Positions 1 to 10,081 of a stretch of DNA of 64,000 nt are shown in pieces. The DNA lies in the NCBI RefSeq assembly GCF_902167145.1, contig NC_050104.1:7834001-7898000 (forward strand), written 5' to 3'. The position numbers were made by a program, and so were the translations under genes. Each line of letters opens with the position of its first letter. The first letter of the stretch is position 1. The notes below the pieces were generated by a model. That model was not told where the DNA came from. It saw nothing but the letters and a program-made list of their open reading frames with translations, and searched no databases. This stretch comes from Zea mays (taxonomy: Eukaryota; Streptophyta; Magnoliopsida; Poales; Poaceae).

Positions 1-110
1 CCGAGCTGACTATATGGCTCGTTAGCTTAACGAGCCTAGCCGAGCTAGCTCGTTAGCTTAACAAGCCAGCTCGAACTCGGACGAGCCGAGCCAAGCTGGC
101 TCGATATCTA
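1..110. repeat. Short direct/inverted GAGCC-GAGCT repeats, probable end of a non-autonomous transposon
   Basis: The stretch is built from variants of GAGCCGAGCTGGCTCG and GCTCGTTAGCTTAACGAGC, which are self-complementary and recur several times. Such arrays are common in subterminal regions of grass hAT-type miniature elements, but no terminus or TSD is visible because the window starts inside the array. The identity of the element is an inference. Confidence 0.4.
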
Positions 111-382
111 GCCGTACTTGAAACTGAGTACTTGTTTAGATCCGACTTTGGGATGGTTTGCATGCAGTGTAATAACTTCATGTGAAATGACAAGTGACAT
201 GTTTCCAGTATATTTAAATATTCTAATCATGAATAAAACAATCATATCACAAATATTAGAGACATATATAAATAAAATGGAAATAACAGGAGCATCTCCA
301 AAGTTTGCATACAAAAAAATAAATACTCAAGTTCAGATTAATATTTAACATGGCAAGTAGATGAAGAAAGTAGATTGATAAG
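111..382. other. AT-rich flank with no gene; holds the left TSD of the outer retrotransposon
   Basis: No convincing coding signal. Bases 378-382 read ATAAG and are repeated at 38006-38010, directly after the 3' LTR, so they are the 5-bp target-site duplication of the 37.6-kb insertion. The short ORFs here have no codon structure I can support. Confidence 0.6.
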
Positions 383-882
383 TATCGGGGACCATAATTA
401 GGGGTACCCTCAAGACTCCTAATTCTCAGCTGGTAACCCCCATCAGCACAAAGCTGCAAAGGCCTGATGGGTGCGACTAAGTCAGGGATCGGTCCATTCG
501 AGGGACTCGATCACGCCTCGCCCGAGCCTAGCCTCGGGCAAGGGCAGCCGACCCCAGAGGATCTCCGTCTCACCCGAGGTCCCCCTCCAGCGACGAACAT
601 ACTTCCGGCTCGCCCGAGGCCCAGTCTTCGCCAAGAAGCAACCCTGGCCAAATCGCCACGCCAACCGACCAAATCGCAGGGGCATTTAATGCAAAGGTGG
701 CCTGACACCTTTATCCTGACGCGCGTCCTCCAGTCGACAGAGCCGAAGTGACCGCAGTCACTTCGCCGCTCCACTGACCGGCCTGACAGAAGGACAGCGC
801 CGCCTGCGCCGCTCCGACTGCTATGCCGCTCGACAGAGTGAGGCTGACAGGCAGTCAGGCCCGACCTCAGGCACCATAGGAA

Positions 883-1260
883 ACTCCGCTTCGCCCGACC
901 CAGGGCTCGGACTCGGGCTCAGCCCCGGAAGACGGCGAACTCCGCTCCGCCCGACCCAGGGCACGGACTCGGGCTCAGCCCCGGAAGACGACGAACTCCG
1001 CTCCGCCCGACCCAGGGCTCGGACTCGGGCTCAGCCCCGGAAGACGGCGAACTCCGCTCCGCCCTACCCAGGGCTCGGACTCGAGCTCAGCCCCGGAAGA
1101 CGACGAACTCCGCTCCGCCCGACCCAGGGCTCGGACTCGGGCTCAGTCTCGGAAGACGGCCAACTCCGCTCCGCCCGACCCAGGGCTCGGACTCGGGCTC
1201 AGCCCCAGAAGACGACGAACTCCGCTTCGCCCGACCCCAGGGCTCAGACTCAGCCCTGGC
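883..1260 (+). repeat. 56-bp tandem repeat array in the LTR U3 region
   Basis: Unit starts ACTCCGCTCCGCCCGACCC and occurs at 883, 939, 995, 1051, 1107, 1163 and 1219 (the last diverges partway), exactly 56 bp apart. The 3' LTR has the same copy number at 36832 to about 37210. The array lies about 0.5-0.85 kb upstream of the TATA box, so it may hold repeated transcription-factor sites; that role is inferred. Confidence 0.9.
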
Positions 1261-1740
1261 CTCAGCCGACAGTCTCCGCCTCGCCCGACCCAAGGGCTCG
1301 GACTCGACCTCGGCCACGGAAGACAGACTCGACCTCGACCTCGGAGGAGCCTCCACATCGCCCAACCTAGGGCGCGGACCGACCACATCAACAGGAGGCG
1401 CCATCATTACCCTACCCGAAGCTGACTCAGGCTACGGGGAACAAGACCGGCGTCCCATCCGCCAGACAAGTAATGATGGCACCCCGCACGCTCTCTGACA
1501 ACGACGGCTCTCAGCCCCCTTACGGAAGCAAGAGGACGTCAGCAAGGACTCAACAGCCCCGACAGCTGTCCTTCCGCCAGGCTCCAGCGCTCCTCCGACG
1601 GCCACGACACCACACGAACTGGGTGCCAAAACCTCTCCGGCCGCCACGATGGCATGTACTTAGGGCGCTAGCTCTCCTCCGCTAGACACGTTAGCACTCT
1701 GCTACACCCCCATTGTACACCTGGATCCTCTCCTTGCGCC

Positions 1741-1747
1741 TATAAAA
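1741..1747 (+). promoter_or_regulatory. TATA box of the 5' LTR
   Basis: TATAAAA in the context GCGCCTATAAAAGGAAGG. The same box is in the 3' LTR at 37700-37706. It lies about 300 bp before the LTR end, a usual place for the U3/R boundary. Confidence 0.75.
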
Positions 1748-2046
1748 GGAAGGACCCGGGCCCTCTTAGAGGGGGTGGGCCGCGCGGGGAAGAGGACGGG
1801 ACTGGCGCTCGCGTGAGGCCGCTCGCTCCCTCCCGCGTGGAACGCTTGTAACCCCCTACTGCAAGCGCACCCGACCTGGGCGCGGGACGAACATGAAGGC
1901 CGCGGGATTTCCACCTCTCTCACGCCCGTCTCCGGCTGCCTTCTTCCCCCCTTCGCGCTCGGCCTCGCGCCGACCCATCTGGGCTGGGGCACGCGGCGAC
2001 ATTTCACTCGTCGGCCCAGGGACCCCCCGGTCTCAAAATGCCGACA

Positions 2047-2066
2047 GTTGGCGCGCCAAGTAGGGG
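2047..2066 (+). other. Primer-binding region of the outer element
   Basis: GTTGGCGCGCCAAGTAGGGG follows the LTR directly. A TGGCGCGCCA-type site at this place recurs in several maize Tat elements. I do not assign the tRNA with confidence. Confidence 0.65.
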
Positions 2067-2171
2067 CCTGCTGCGTGTTGACGAACAGCTTCTCGTCAAG
2101 CTCCAGATGGGCAGTCTCTAGCAACCTTTCCAGCCCAGGACGGTGCTCCTTCCCTCGACGACAGCTACGAC

Positions 2172-4637
2172 ATGATACTCCTTCCCCCGCCGTGCGACAG
2201 CAACAATGGCGGCCGACAGCCCACCCGTCGGCGGCGGAATCGACGGCGTCTTCCCCGCGTGGAGGAAGAGCAACATTTGAGCTCACCCCGCCCTCTCCCC
2301 CGCCGACAGAGGAGGGAGCGGGGCAACCAAGGCCAAGCAGGAGGCGGCACCTCGTCGGCTGTCGAGCGAGTCGACGGCGCCCCAACGGGGGGCGCGTCGG
2401 GCATCGACCTCGCGTTTGAGACGAAGACGAGCGCCGTCTCCCCGCAACATGCCAATTCCGAGCAAACGGACGATGCCAGCACGCTCGCGAAAGGCTTGCT
2501 GGGCGTCACCCTCGTACCTGAGACGACGGTGCAGTCAGTCCCTGACGTGACTTCATCACCGCTCGTTGACCAAGAGGTACCCACCGGTACCCATCTCACG
2601 CCCTTTGGATTCAGCCTCGACCCGCCAAGCGACTTCGCTTTGGCGGACGCTCTCGTAGAGGCGAGTCCAAACCCTCTGGGGTATCGTATGCGGTCCCCCT
2701 GGGACCGGCTGACGGACGTCTCGACCTACGGGCCCTCGGGGTCCGAGGAAGATGACGAGCCCGACTTCTGTTGGGACTTCTCCGGACTTGGTAACCCCAG
2801 TGCCGTGCGGGACTTCATGACCGCATGCGACTACTGCCTTTCCGACTGTTCCGATGGTAGCCGCAGCCTCGGTGACGAGGACTGCGGCCCAAGTCGTGAA
2901 TGTTTCCACGTCGATCTAGGGGGTCTCTCCGAAGGCAACCATCTCGGTATGCCGAAGAACGATGATCTCCCTAGGCCTGTGCCACGCGTTGACATCCTAC
3001 GGGAGCTAGTTGTGGTCCCCGTTCCGGCGGGGGGGGGGGTCATGACCCATAGCTCGAGCAAATCCGCGGGGTGCCGACCAGGCTCGACGAGGGAGCAGGA
3101 GCACTTGAGCCGATCCGCCGGGACGTCGGGCAGGAATGGGCGGGCCAACCTCCGGTCGGAGAAGTGCGCCATCAACCCCAGGGTATCCAGCACCGCATCG
3201 CCGACGATGTCAGGGTGAGGCCGCCACCCGCTTCCAGTGGGGTCGGCCAGAACCTGGCTGCAGCAGCAATGCTTCTCTGCGCGATGCCGGAGCCATCAAC
3301 CATCAAGGGGCGACGAATCCAGGGAGAGCTCAAGAATCTCCTGGAGGGCGCCGCGGTCCGACGGGCCGAGAGCTCCGCCTCCCGAAGGCAAGGGTACCCC
3401 TCGGAACATCGCGCCGCGACTTCCCGATTCATGCGGGAAGCCTCGGTCCACACCGGGCGCACGCGCAACACAGCGCCTGCGGCCCCGGTCGCCTTGGCAA
3501 CAAGCACCATCACCGCGACCGTCGGGCCCACCTCGACGAGAGGGTGCGCCGAGGCTACCACCCCAGGCATGGGGGACGCTACGACAGCGGGGAGGATCGG
3601 AGTCCCTCGCCCGAACCACCCGGTCCGTAGGCTTTCAGCCGCGCCATACGACGGGCGCCGTTCCCGACCCGGTTCCAACCCCCGACTACTATCACAAAGT
3701 ACTCAGGGGAGACAAGACCAGAACTGTGGCTCGCAGACTACCGGCTGGCCTGCCAACTGGGTGGAACGGACGATGACAACCTCATCATCTGCAACCTCCC
3801 CCTGTTCCTCTCCGACACCGCTCGCGCCTGGTTCGAGCACCTGCCTCCGGGGCAGATCTCCAACTGGGACGACCTGGTCCAAGCCTTCGCCGGCAATTTC
3901 CAGGGCACGTACGTGCGCCCCGGAAACTCCTGGGACCTCCGAAGCTGTCGGCAGCAGCCGGGAGAGTCTCTCCGGGACTACATCCAGCGATTCTCGAAGC
4001 AGCGCACCGAGCTGCCCAACATCACCGATTCAGATGTCATCGGCGCGTTCCTCGCCGGCACCACTTGCCGCGACCTGGTCAGCAAGCTGGGTCAAAAGAC
4101 CCCCACCAGGGCGAGCGAGCTGATGGACATCACCACCAAGTTCGCCTCTGGCCAGAAGGCGGTTGAGGCTATCTTCTGGAAGGACAAGCAGCCCCAGGGC
4201 CGCCCACCAGAAGATGCCCCCGAGGCGTCAACTCAGCGCGGCGCCAAGAAGAAGGGCAAGAAGAAGTCACAAGCGAAACGCGACGCCGCCGACGCGGACC
4301 TTGTCGCCGCCGCCGAGTACAAGAACCCTCGGAAACCCCCCGGAGGTGCCAACCTCTTCGACAAGATGCTCAAGGAGCCATGCCCCTATCATCAGGGGCC
4401 CGTCAAGCACACCCTTGAGGAGTGCGCTATGCTTCGGCGCCACTTCCACAGGGCCGAGCCACCCGCGGAGGGTGGCAGGGCCCGCGACGACGACAAGGAG
4501 GAAGATCACCAGGCAGGAGAGTTCCCCGAGGTCCGCGACTGCTTCATGATCTACGGTGGGCAAGCGGCAAACGCCTCGGCTCGGCACCGCAAGCAAGAGC
4601 GTCGGGAGGTCTGTTCGGTGAAGGTGGCGGCGCCAGT
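2172..4637 (+). pseudogene. gag of the outer Tat element (frameshifted, nonsense-mutated, cut by element B)
   Basis: Encodes the capsid precursor that packages element RNA. The reading starts at ATG 2172 in one frame and stays open through an acidic N-terminal part. The frame is lost around an 11-G run (3029-3039). It then runs in the 3071 frame after a TAG at 3050-3052, and changes frame again near 3480, where the 3136 frame takes over. A TAG at 3628-3630 follows. From 3631 to 4637 the frame is open and holds the gag core (LADYRLACQLGG, tryptophan-rich WDDLVQAF, ESLRDYIQRFSKQ) and a lysine-rich tract near 4240-4285. I see no CCHC knuckle, though a CPYHQGPVKHTLEEC-like Cys/His stretch is present near 4380-4425. 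Element B cuts the gene at 4637 and the same frame resumes at 15937 as APV/YLDWSDKPITF, so it was contiguous before that insertion. Confidence 0.85.
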
Positions 4638-5360
4638 TGTAACATCCCAAAATCCTAACCTAGGTTTGAAACCCTAATCTACCCCCCGTTTTTTTCCCTC
4701 CTTTTCAACCCTTAATTCCAAGAGCTCCCCTTAGATTTTCTTTCATCATATGCATACACCTTGTTTGATCACAAGCACATCACTTAGATTCTATTTTTTT
4801 TTCAACACCTAGATTACCCACAAAATAATTTGTGCAAAAAGATGCAAAAAGGGAAATAGGGATTAGAAAATAAAAAGAAAAAGAAGAAAAACCCTCCCCT
4901 ACCCTACTGGGCCGACTCCCGGCCCAAACCCGCGGCCTCCCCTCTCTCTCGCGCCCGCGCTCCTCCTCCCGCGGCCCATCTCCGGCCTGCCTCCGCGCGC
5001 GCGCCAGCCCGCTTCGCACCCCGCCTCTCTCTCTCTGGCAAAGCGACCCCACCCGTCAGCTGCTCTCTCTCGCGCACGCTCGCTTCCTCTAGCAGAGTAG
5101 CCCCGCTTGTCAGCTGCTTCGTCGTCCTTCCGCAGTCTCTTCGCCGCGGTCACCTCCGGCCGTCGCCTCCGTCCTCCCCTCTGCCATCCTGCCACACAGG
5201 AAAGTTAGGCACCGCTCCGTCCTCCTCCCCTTGACCATCGTCCTCGCCGGTACCGCCCCCGCCGTAGCGTCCCCTCGGCGGAGCTGTGCGCCATTTATGG
5301 CGACACCGGGAAGCTCGCCGGAGTCAGGGAGCTCCACCGCTCCCTTCGCCCCCGAGCGCC

Positions 5361-5367
5361 TATAAAA
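5361..5367 (+). promoter_or_regulatory. TATA box of element B LTR
   Basis: TATAAAA in GAGCGCCTATAAAAAGCTCG; the copy in the 3' LTR is at 13792-13798. A start about 30 bp downstream would put the transcript about 80 bases before the GTAAGC donor at 5471. Confidence 0.75.
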
Positions 5368-6189
5368 AGCTCGCCCGAGCTCCTTTCTCCCTCGCACCGG
5401 CCTCAGCCACCATCCTCCTCCCTCGCCCGAGTCCAATTTCGCAGAGGAGCCGTCGTCGTCTTCCTCCCCGGTAAGCCCTTCCCTCCCTTCTCCCTTCCCC
5501 TCCGTTGGACCATCAAGCAATTGCTCAAGCCTCTCAGCTTCGCCACACCACCACGAACTCGGGACACCACTCCTCCACCCCAATTCCTCGCCCAGAGCTC
5601 ACCGACGGCGACCCCGCCGTGAAGCTCCGCCACCTCCCCGCGGACAGCCCCCTCCCTGCCCCCGCTGGCCAAATTGAGCCCACCCCTAGGTTCGCCAGCC
5701 CCTCCCCAAGCTAAGGCACCCACCCGTTGCCCAAGAACCGGGCCACCGGCGGTGAATCACCGCCGAGCCCACCGGCGACCGGGTCCTCGCCGCGGACGGC
5801 CGGTTCATTCCCCCCCCCCCCCGTCACCCTGACGCCGTTCCCTTCCCCCTCCCGCTCTCTCTGGCACGTAGGGCCCGCGGCGACGCCGTCACCTTCGCGC
5901 GCCCGCGCCCTCCTTTGCCCTGGGCCGCAACTGGGCCGGCGCCTTCGCGCCCGCGCGCACTCGCGCCTGGCTGGGCCAGATTCCCTTCCCCCGGCCCACC
6001 AGAGCTGAAACCCTTTTTCTTTTTCTTTTTTTCAGCATTTTCCTCCTTTAATTAGTATTCTTCAATATTTTATGCACCAAAAATTATCCAAATAATTTCT
6101 AAAGAACTCATATAGCAATGATGCTAGAAAATGACACACTATAATTGGTAATTCCCTGTTGATGTGTTGTTTATTGCCTGTTTTCCTAG

Positions 6190-6291
6190 AAGAAGCGGGG
6201 ATCGTTGATCCAGAACCCGTAGCCCCGGAAGAGGGACCAGAACCCGAACTTCCGGAAGTAGGTCTTCTGTGCCAGGAAAGCTTCGACGAAG
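6190..6291 (+). other. Putative 102-nt leader exon in the LTR, with GC-type donor
   Basis: Preceded by CTGTTTTCCTAG and followed by GCAAGTCC, giving GAAG|GCAAGT, the consensus of GC-AG introns. Read in the acidic frame and joined to 7262 it stays open (ending SFDEAAEDFFSAMLD then TAA), but there is no ATG in the inferred first exon. The same layout is in element C (25301-25366) and in the solo LTR (40674-40785). The 3' LTR copy is 14615-14716. Splicing is inferred from sequence only. Confidence 0.5.
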
Positions 6292-7508
6292 GCAAGTCCA
6301 TCCTTCCCTTGATGCATAAATTACCTATTCTCTCTACCACTGCCTAGGCCGGGAATCATGGGGGAATATTGCATTGTGAGTAAGAGATAGCCCGCATTAA
6401 CATACACCTTCTGGATACGAAATGTGGTTCGGGTAGAAAGGAAATGTGTTTTCTTCAAATAAAGTCTCCTCTTGAAAAGTTTTGCGATGAAGGGTACTCA
6501 CCCTCATCACCCTGGAGTGGGATGATCAGGGACTCCCTGGTTTAGGGGAGGGCCTAAGGTGTTGGCTCAGCTGGTTTAGGTGTGAGCAGAAGGATTGCCC
6601 CCTCATATAAGGACCGGTTTGTCATTTTCACTACCTGTACTCCTTTGTCGTACAACCACTCGAGACTGTGTGGGCAGTCACTCAATCCGAACTCGTGTGG
6701 TCCGACCCCAGGGTTAAGAAGGCTGGGGAGCACCGGGAGGATAAGGAGGGGGAAAGTTTTGTCCGGTTTGGGCATGGTGGTGGCCTGACTCCTTCCGGAT
6801 AACCGTTAAGGTTAGGATGCACGAGTAAGGAAAGAGATCCGGCATTCGGGTCTCGCGACGGTGAGATCGCAGAAACCGGGCTAGTGGGTAAAGTGTACCC
6901 CTCTGCGCAGAGTTGAAATCTATTCGAATAGTCCGTGTCCACTGGTATGGATGGGTCTGGTATGGTATGGCAATTAGAACTTTTTCTCTAAATTTCTTAA
7001 CAAGGAAAAAGGTGTGTTTAAAAAGGGTTTTGAAGAAGAAACAAAGCCACTGGAGCGGGAAGCTCAGTGGTGGTTGAGTTTTTGGTTACTTATAATATCA
7101 TGGGAAAACCTTCAAGCAACTGCCTCTCTCTAAAAGAATGATGAGTGACTACAACTCCACCAAATATAGCATGTACATCATAGGTCTCTTTCTCTCTACG
7201 GGAGCGGGGTGGGCTTGCGGAATACCTAGTGTATTCACCCAGATTTATTTATGTTTTTCAGCAGCCGAGGACTTCTTTTCTGCTATGCTTGATTAAAGGG
7301 GGCTGTGTCTGCACCCAGTTCTGCCTGTGGCTTGGGCTAGTGTATTTTCCTACTACGCTTCTCTATTTGGCTCTCTCGAGCTTGTACCCCGGTATTGTAA
7401 TAAATTTATCTAAACTCTGTACTATTTGAAGTAAGGAATGTGTTTACTAGCCTCCTGGGACTAGTAATTGTATCACATTTGAGTCCCAAAGGATCGGGAC
7501 GCTTCAGG

Positions 7509-7520
7509 TGGTATCAGAGC
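7509..7520 (+). other. Primer-binding site, tRNA-Met (initiator)
   Basis: TGGTATCAGAGC, complementary to the 3' end of plant initiator tRNA-Met, two bases after the LTR end. This is the standard site in chromoviruses and many Ty1/copia elements. Confidence 0.9.
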
Positions 7521-7649
7521 CCATAGGACTGGCCGTAGGTCGCAGCCCTGACCCTAAAACTTACCTTAGAAAGAAAATACCCCTTACCTCAGGAAAAGTT
7601 TTTCCTTCCCTTCCCCGGTTTTAACAAGACCCTTCTTTTCCTATTCCAG
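7521..7649 (+). other. Leader between the primer site and the extra ORF
   Basis: No gene. It ends in a pyrimidine-rich stretch TTCTTTTCCTATTCCAG directly before the ATG at 7650, which looks like a splice acceptor. Confidence 0.5.
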
Positions 7650-8483
7650 ATGGAAGGCTCTCTGGCCATTAAGTCATCCTACTGCTCAGAAGTGGAAGGG
7701 TTCCCCCGCCTCTTGCGAAGCTGTGCGCTCCGCATGGGAATCCGCAAAAAGCCGGAATACGTCTGGACGGAACATTTCGAGGGCGGAATGATAAGATGCT
7801 CTATGGCAGTCTACCTGGGGGAAAGCCAAAGCTATCCCAACCAACGTTCCTTCCAAGTCACTTTTACCGGAGCCCATTTCCTAGATGCTTGCCAAAATGT
7901 CGCCCGAAAAGCCCTCCGACAGCTGTGCCAGAACTACAACAAAGTAATCATTGAAACCCCCCTTCGCTACTTTCCACCCAGCAACAAGAATACCCCCACC
8001 TGGAGGAAAAGACTTCAGGCCCTATCAGGAGGAGATCCTATTGAGAATGATCCCACCATTGTCTACATGGCTGGATATCTTCATACCCTTGATAACCAAT
8101 ACGATGACCTCGCCCTCCACTGCACCTCCCTAACCTCCCAGGTGGAAAGCCTGGAGCAGAAAGTCAGGGAACTTTCAGAAGAAAAAGCGTCCCTCCAAGA
8201 GAGCCTCTCGTTAGCTGAAGGCGAAGAGACCAACACCCGTGAAGCCTACCGCACCCTCAAAATGGACTACGACAAAGTACGGAAGAAGCTCGCCCCCGCA
8301 AGGAAAATCCGCAAGAAGACCAAAAGCCAGGGATGTCAGACTGAGCAGCAGGAAGAAAATCCTCCCAGAAACCAGTCCGACGCCGAGGACATGTCCCTGG
8401 CCAGCCTTGATGACCTTCTCAAGGAATTTGGGGACACTTTAGAGAAGGATTTCAGGGGTACCTTAGGTAGCACTCGTGTGTGA
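7650..8483 (+). CDS. Extra retrotransposon ORF upstream of gag (dsRNA-binding-like fold plus coiled coil)
   Basis: 277 codons from an ATG that sits right after an acceptor-like TATTCCAG. No family I can name with certainty. Residues about 35-100 follow the layout of a double-stranded-RNA-binding fold: PEYVW, a glycine-containing turn, a beta segment (RCSMAVYLG), then the helix VARKALRQLCQNY, then LRYFPPS. Residues about 145-200 are a heptad-rich coiled coil (LTSQVESLEQKVRELSEEK). The C-terminus is acidic (SLASLDDLLKEFGD). The ORF of element C at 26945-27964 shows the same order (Y..C.V, A..AARRALSQYC, LRYYPRR, coiled coil) at low identity, so the gene is shared by both elements. Nucleic-acid binding is inference; a role as chaperone or in countering silencing is speculation. 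Confidence 0.7.
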   Translation: MEGSLAIKSSYCSEVEGFPRLLRSCALRMGIRKKPEYVWTEHFEGGMIRCSMAVYLGESQSYPNQRSFQVTFTGAHFLDACQNVARKALRQLCQNYNKVIIETPLRYFPPSNKNTPTWRKRLQALSGGDPIENDPTIVYMAGYLHTLDNQYDDLALHCTSLTSQVESLEQKVRELSEEKASLQESLSLAEGEETNTREAYRTLKMDYDKVRKKLAPARKIRKKTKSQGCQTEQQEENPPRNQSDAEDMSLASLDDLLKEFGDTLEKDFRGTLGSTRV

Positions 8484-8593
8484 CGAGCTTGTGGTAGTGG
8501 TATGCTATGTAATGTAATGGCTTGATGTAATGAATAAAATAACTAGTTAAAAAAAATGGCATGCGCATAATAGTGACTCTTTTCCCATGGCAG

Positions 8594-10081
8594 ATGGCTT
8601 CGGATAGAACCACGCCTACCGCCTCCGGGATTGGAGCAAGACTTCCCCTAGGAGCTGAGGGAGAGGCTGGCGGAGAAGGGGGTGAGACCCACCTCCCCGC
8701 ACCTCCAGAACTACCACTAGACCTAGCCCAAATTCTGGCCAATCAAACCAGACTCATTGAAGTCCTCACTCGAAGTCTGGAGAACCAGCGCCCAGGCGGT
8801 GGAAGGCCCCAGGACAGGATGGGAGAATTCCTGAGACTGAAGCCGCCCACGTTCGCGGGGTCCAGCAATCCCCTCGATGCAGATGACTGGCTTCGCACAA
8901 TCAAGAGGAAGTTGGACGCCATCGCTTGTCCTGAGAATCAACGTATTCAGCTGGCAGCTCATCAACTCTCAGGAATGGCTTTAGCATGGTGGGACACTTT
9001 CAGTGAGGCCATCAGAGACGCTACATGGGCAGAATTTGAAGCAGCCTTCCGTGAGCACCACGTACCCCAGGGGATAGTTCAACTCAAGGAGGATGAGTTC
9101 CGGGAGCTAACCCAAGGCGGAAGGACAGTTAGTGAATATGTGCACAAGTTCACAGAGTTGGCCCGCTACGCGCCCGAGGATGTCAGCACCGAGGCCAGAA
9201 AGATGGCTCGTTTTCTGAGAGGGTTAAGACCCGAGCTTAAGACCATCCTCGCCAGCCAGGACTTCCATAGCTTCTCTCACCTTTCCAACAAAGCTATTCA
9301 AGTGGAGAGAGCAAAAGAGGAAGAAAAAGGGCACATCAAGAGGAAGTTCCAGGTCCTCCGAGCACAACAGCAAGAACGTCACCAGAGAGCTCGACCCTTT
9401 GGGCTCCCACCCAGGGGTCCAAGCTTTCATAAACAATCTGGACCCTCTCCATCACGCTTCAGTCAGCAGAGTCAGAGCTCCCATCAGGCACCCTCCGTTG
9501 CAAGCAACCAGCCGCCAGCAAATGCCTGTTGGCACTGCGGGGACCCCAATCACTTCAAGAACAACTGCCCCCAGTTGAAGGCACCAGGACCAACTTACTC
9601 CAACTCGGTGAATGGCCCCAAGGTTCCATCCGCACCCACCCCCAAGGCGTTTCCTTCCAGCAGCCAGCAGAGCAGGGCTCAGTACCAGGGCAGGGCCCGG
9701 GTCAACCACGTCGACGCTCAGGAAGCCCAGCAAGCCCCGGGAGTAGTGCTCGGTGAGTTCCTCGTTGAATTTACTCCCGCTTCTGTGCTTTTTGATTCGG
9801 GAGCATCCCATTCATTTATAGCCGCTAAGTTTGTGGAAGAGCATGGCATACCCTCTACACCTCTAGCTATCCCTTTGGTCACCCGAACCCCGGGATCAGA
9901 CCTCCTATGCAAGCTCAGGTGTTCCCAGGTCAGAATTCTTTTAAGTGGGGTAGTGTTCCTGGCAGACTTAACCATCTTGCCATCCCAAGGAATTGATGTA
10001 ATTCTAGGAATGGATTGGCTAGCTAGGCACAAGGGTGTTATCAGCTGCGCAAGCAAGACTGTTCTTCTCATAGATCACTAA
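8594..10081 (+). CDS. gag-protease of element B (ends at an in-frame TAA)
   Basis: Capsid precursor and aspartic protease. I choose ATG 8594 (MASDRTTPT), directly after TTTCCCATGGCAG, rather than the upstream in-frame start at 8561. The retrotransposon gag domain spans about residues 90-210 (WWDTFSEAIRDATWAEF, ELARYAPEDV). The zinc knuckle CWHCGDPNHFKNNC (C-X2-C-X4-H-X4-C) starts at 9527. The protease motif LFDSGASHSFI is near 9790, with ILGMDWLARHKGV after it. The frame stops at TAA 10079-10081 and the next ORF continues in the same frame, so a single base change (or programmed readthrough) separates gag-protease from pol. Element C has no stop at the matching place, which favours mutation. 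Confidence 0.93.
   Translation: MASDRTTPTASGIGARLPLGAEGEAGGEGGETHLPAPPELPLDLAQILANQTRLIEVLTRSLENQRPGGGRPQDRMGEFLRLKPPTFAGSSNPLDADDWLRTIKRKLDAIACPENQRIQLAAHQLSGMALAWWDTFSEAIRDATWAEFEAAFREHHVPQGIVQLKEDEFRELTQGGRTVSEYVHKFTELARYAPEDVSTEARKMARFLRGLRPELKTILASQDFHSFSHLSNKAIQVERAKEEEKGHIKRKFQVLRAQQQERHQRARPFGLPPRGPSFHKQSGPSPSRFSQQSQSSHQAPSVASNQPPANACWHCGDPNHFKNNCPQLKAPGPTYSNSVNGPKVPSAPTPKAFPSSSQQSRAQYQGRARVNHVDAQEAQQAPGVVLGEFLVEFTPASVLFDSGASHSFIAAKFVEEHGIPSTPLAIPLVTRTPGSDLLCKLRCSQVRILLSGVVFLADLTILPSQGIDVILGMDWLARHKGVISCASKTVLLIDH

Larger units (their letters stand above)
383..2046 (+). repeat. 5' LTR of the outer Tat element
   Basis: About 1.66 kb, ending in GCCGACA right before the primer-binding region. 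It matches the split 3' LTR along its whole length with scattered substitutions, roughly 2 percent by eye, so this is the oldest of the three nested insertions. It contains an array of 56-bp repeats (883 to about 1260) and a TATA box (1741). Its first bases TATCGGGG differ from TGTTGGGG in the 3' copy, two or three point changes in the terminus. Confidence 0.92.
4638..7506 (+). repeat. 5' LTR of element B
   Basis: 2869 bp, TGTAACATCCC to GGGACGCTTCA. It holds a TATA box (5361), a GT-type splice donor CCG|GTAAGC (5470/5471), an acceptor TTTTCCTAG|A (6189/6190), a GC-type donor GAAG|GCAAGT (6291/6292) and an acceptor TTTTTCAG|C (7261/7262). Together these suggest leader exons inside R/U5. The GC-rich ORFs in the first third have no ATG-led homologue I recognise and are treated as non-coding. 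Confidence 0.95.

Noticed and set aside
883..1260. Regular repeats that could suggest a CRISPR-like array
   Set aside because: Units are contiguous without unique spacers, lie in a plant LTR and occur in both LTR copies.
5110..5583. 157-codon minus-strand ORF in the LTR of element B (also 13541-14014)
   Set aside because: Low complexity, shadow of GC-rich U3/R sequence, no homology recognised.
7509..7520. TGGTATCAGAGC as part of a tRNA gene
   Set aside because: Only the 3'-end complement is present, directly after an LTR, so it is a primer-binding site.
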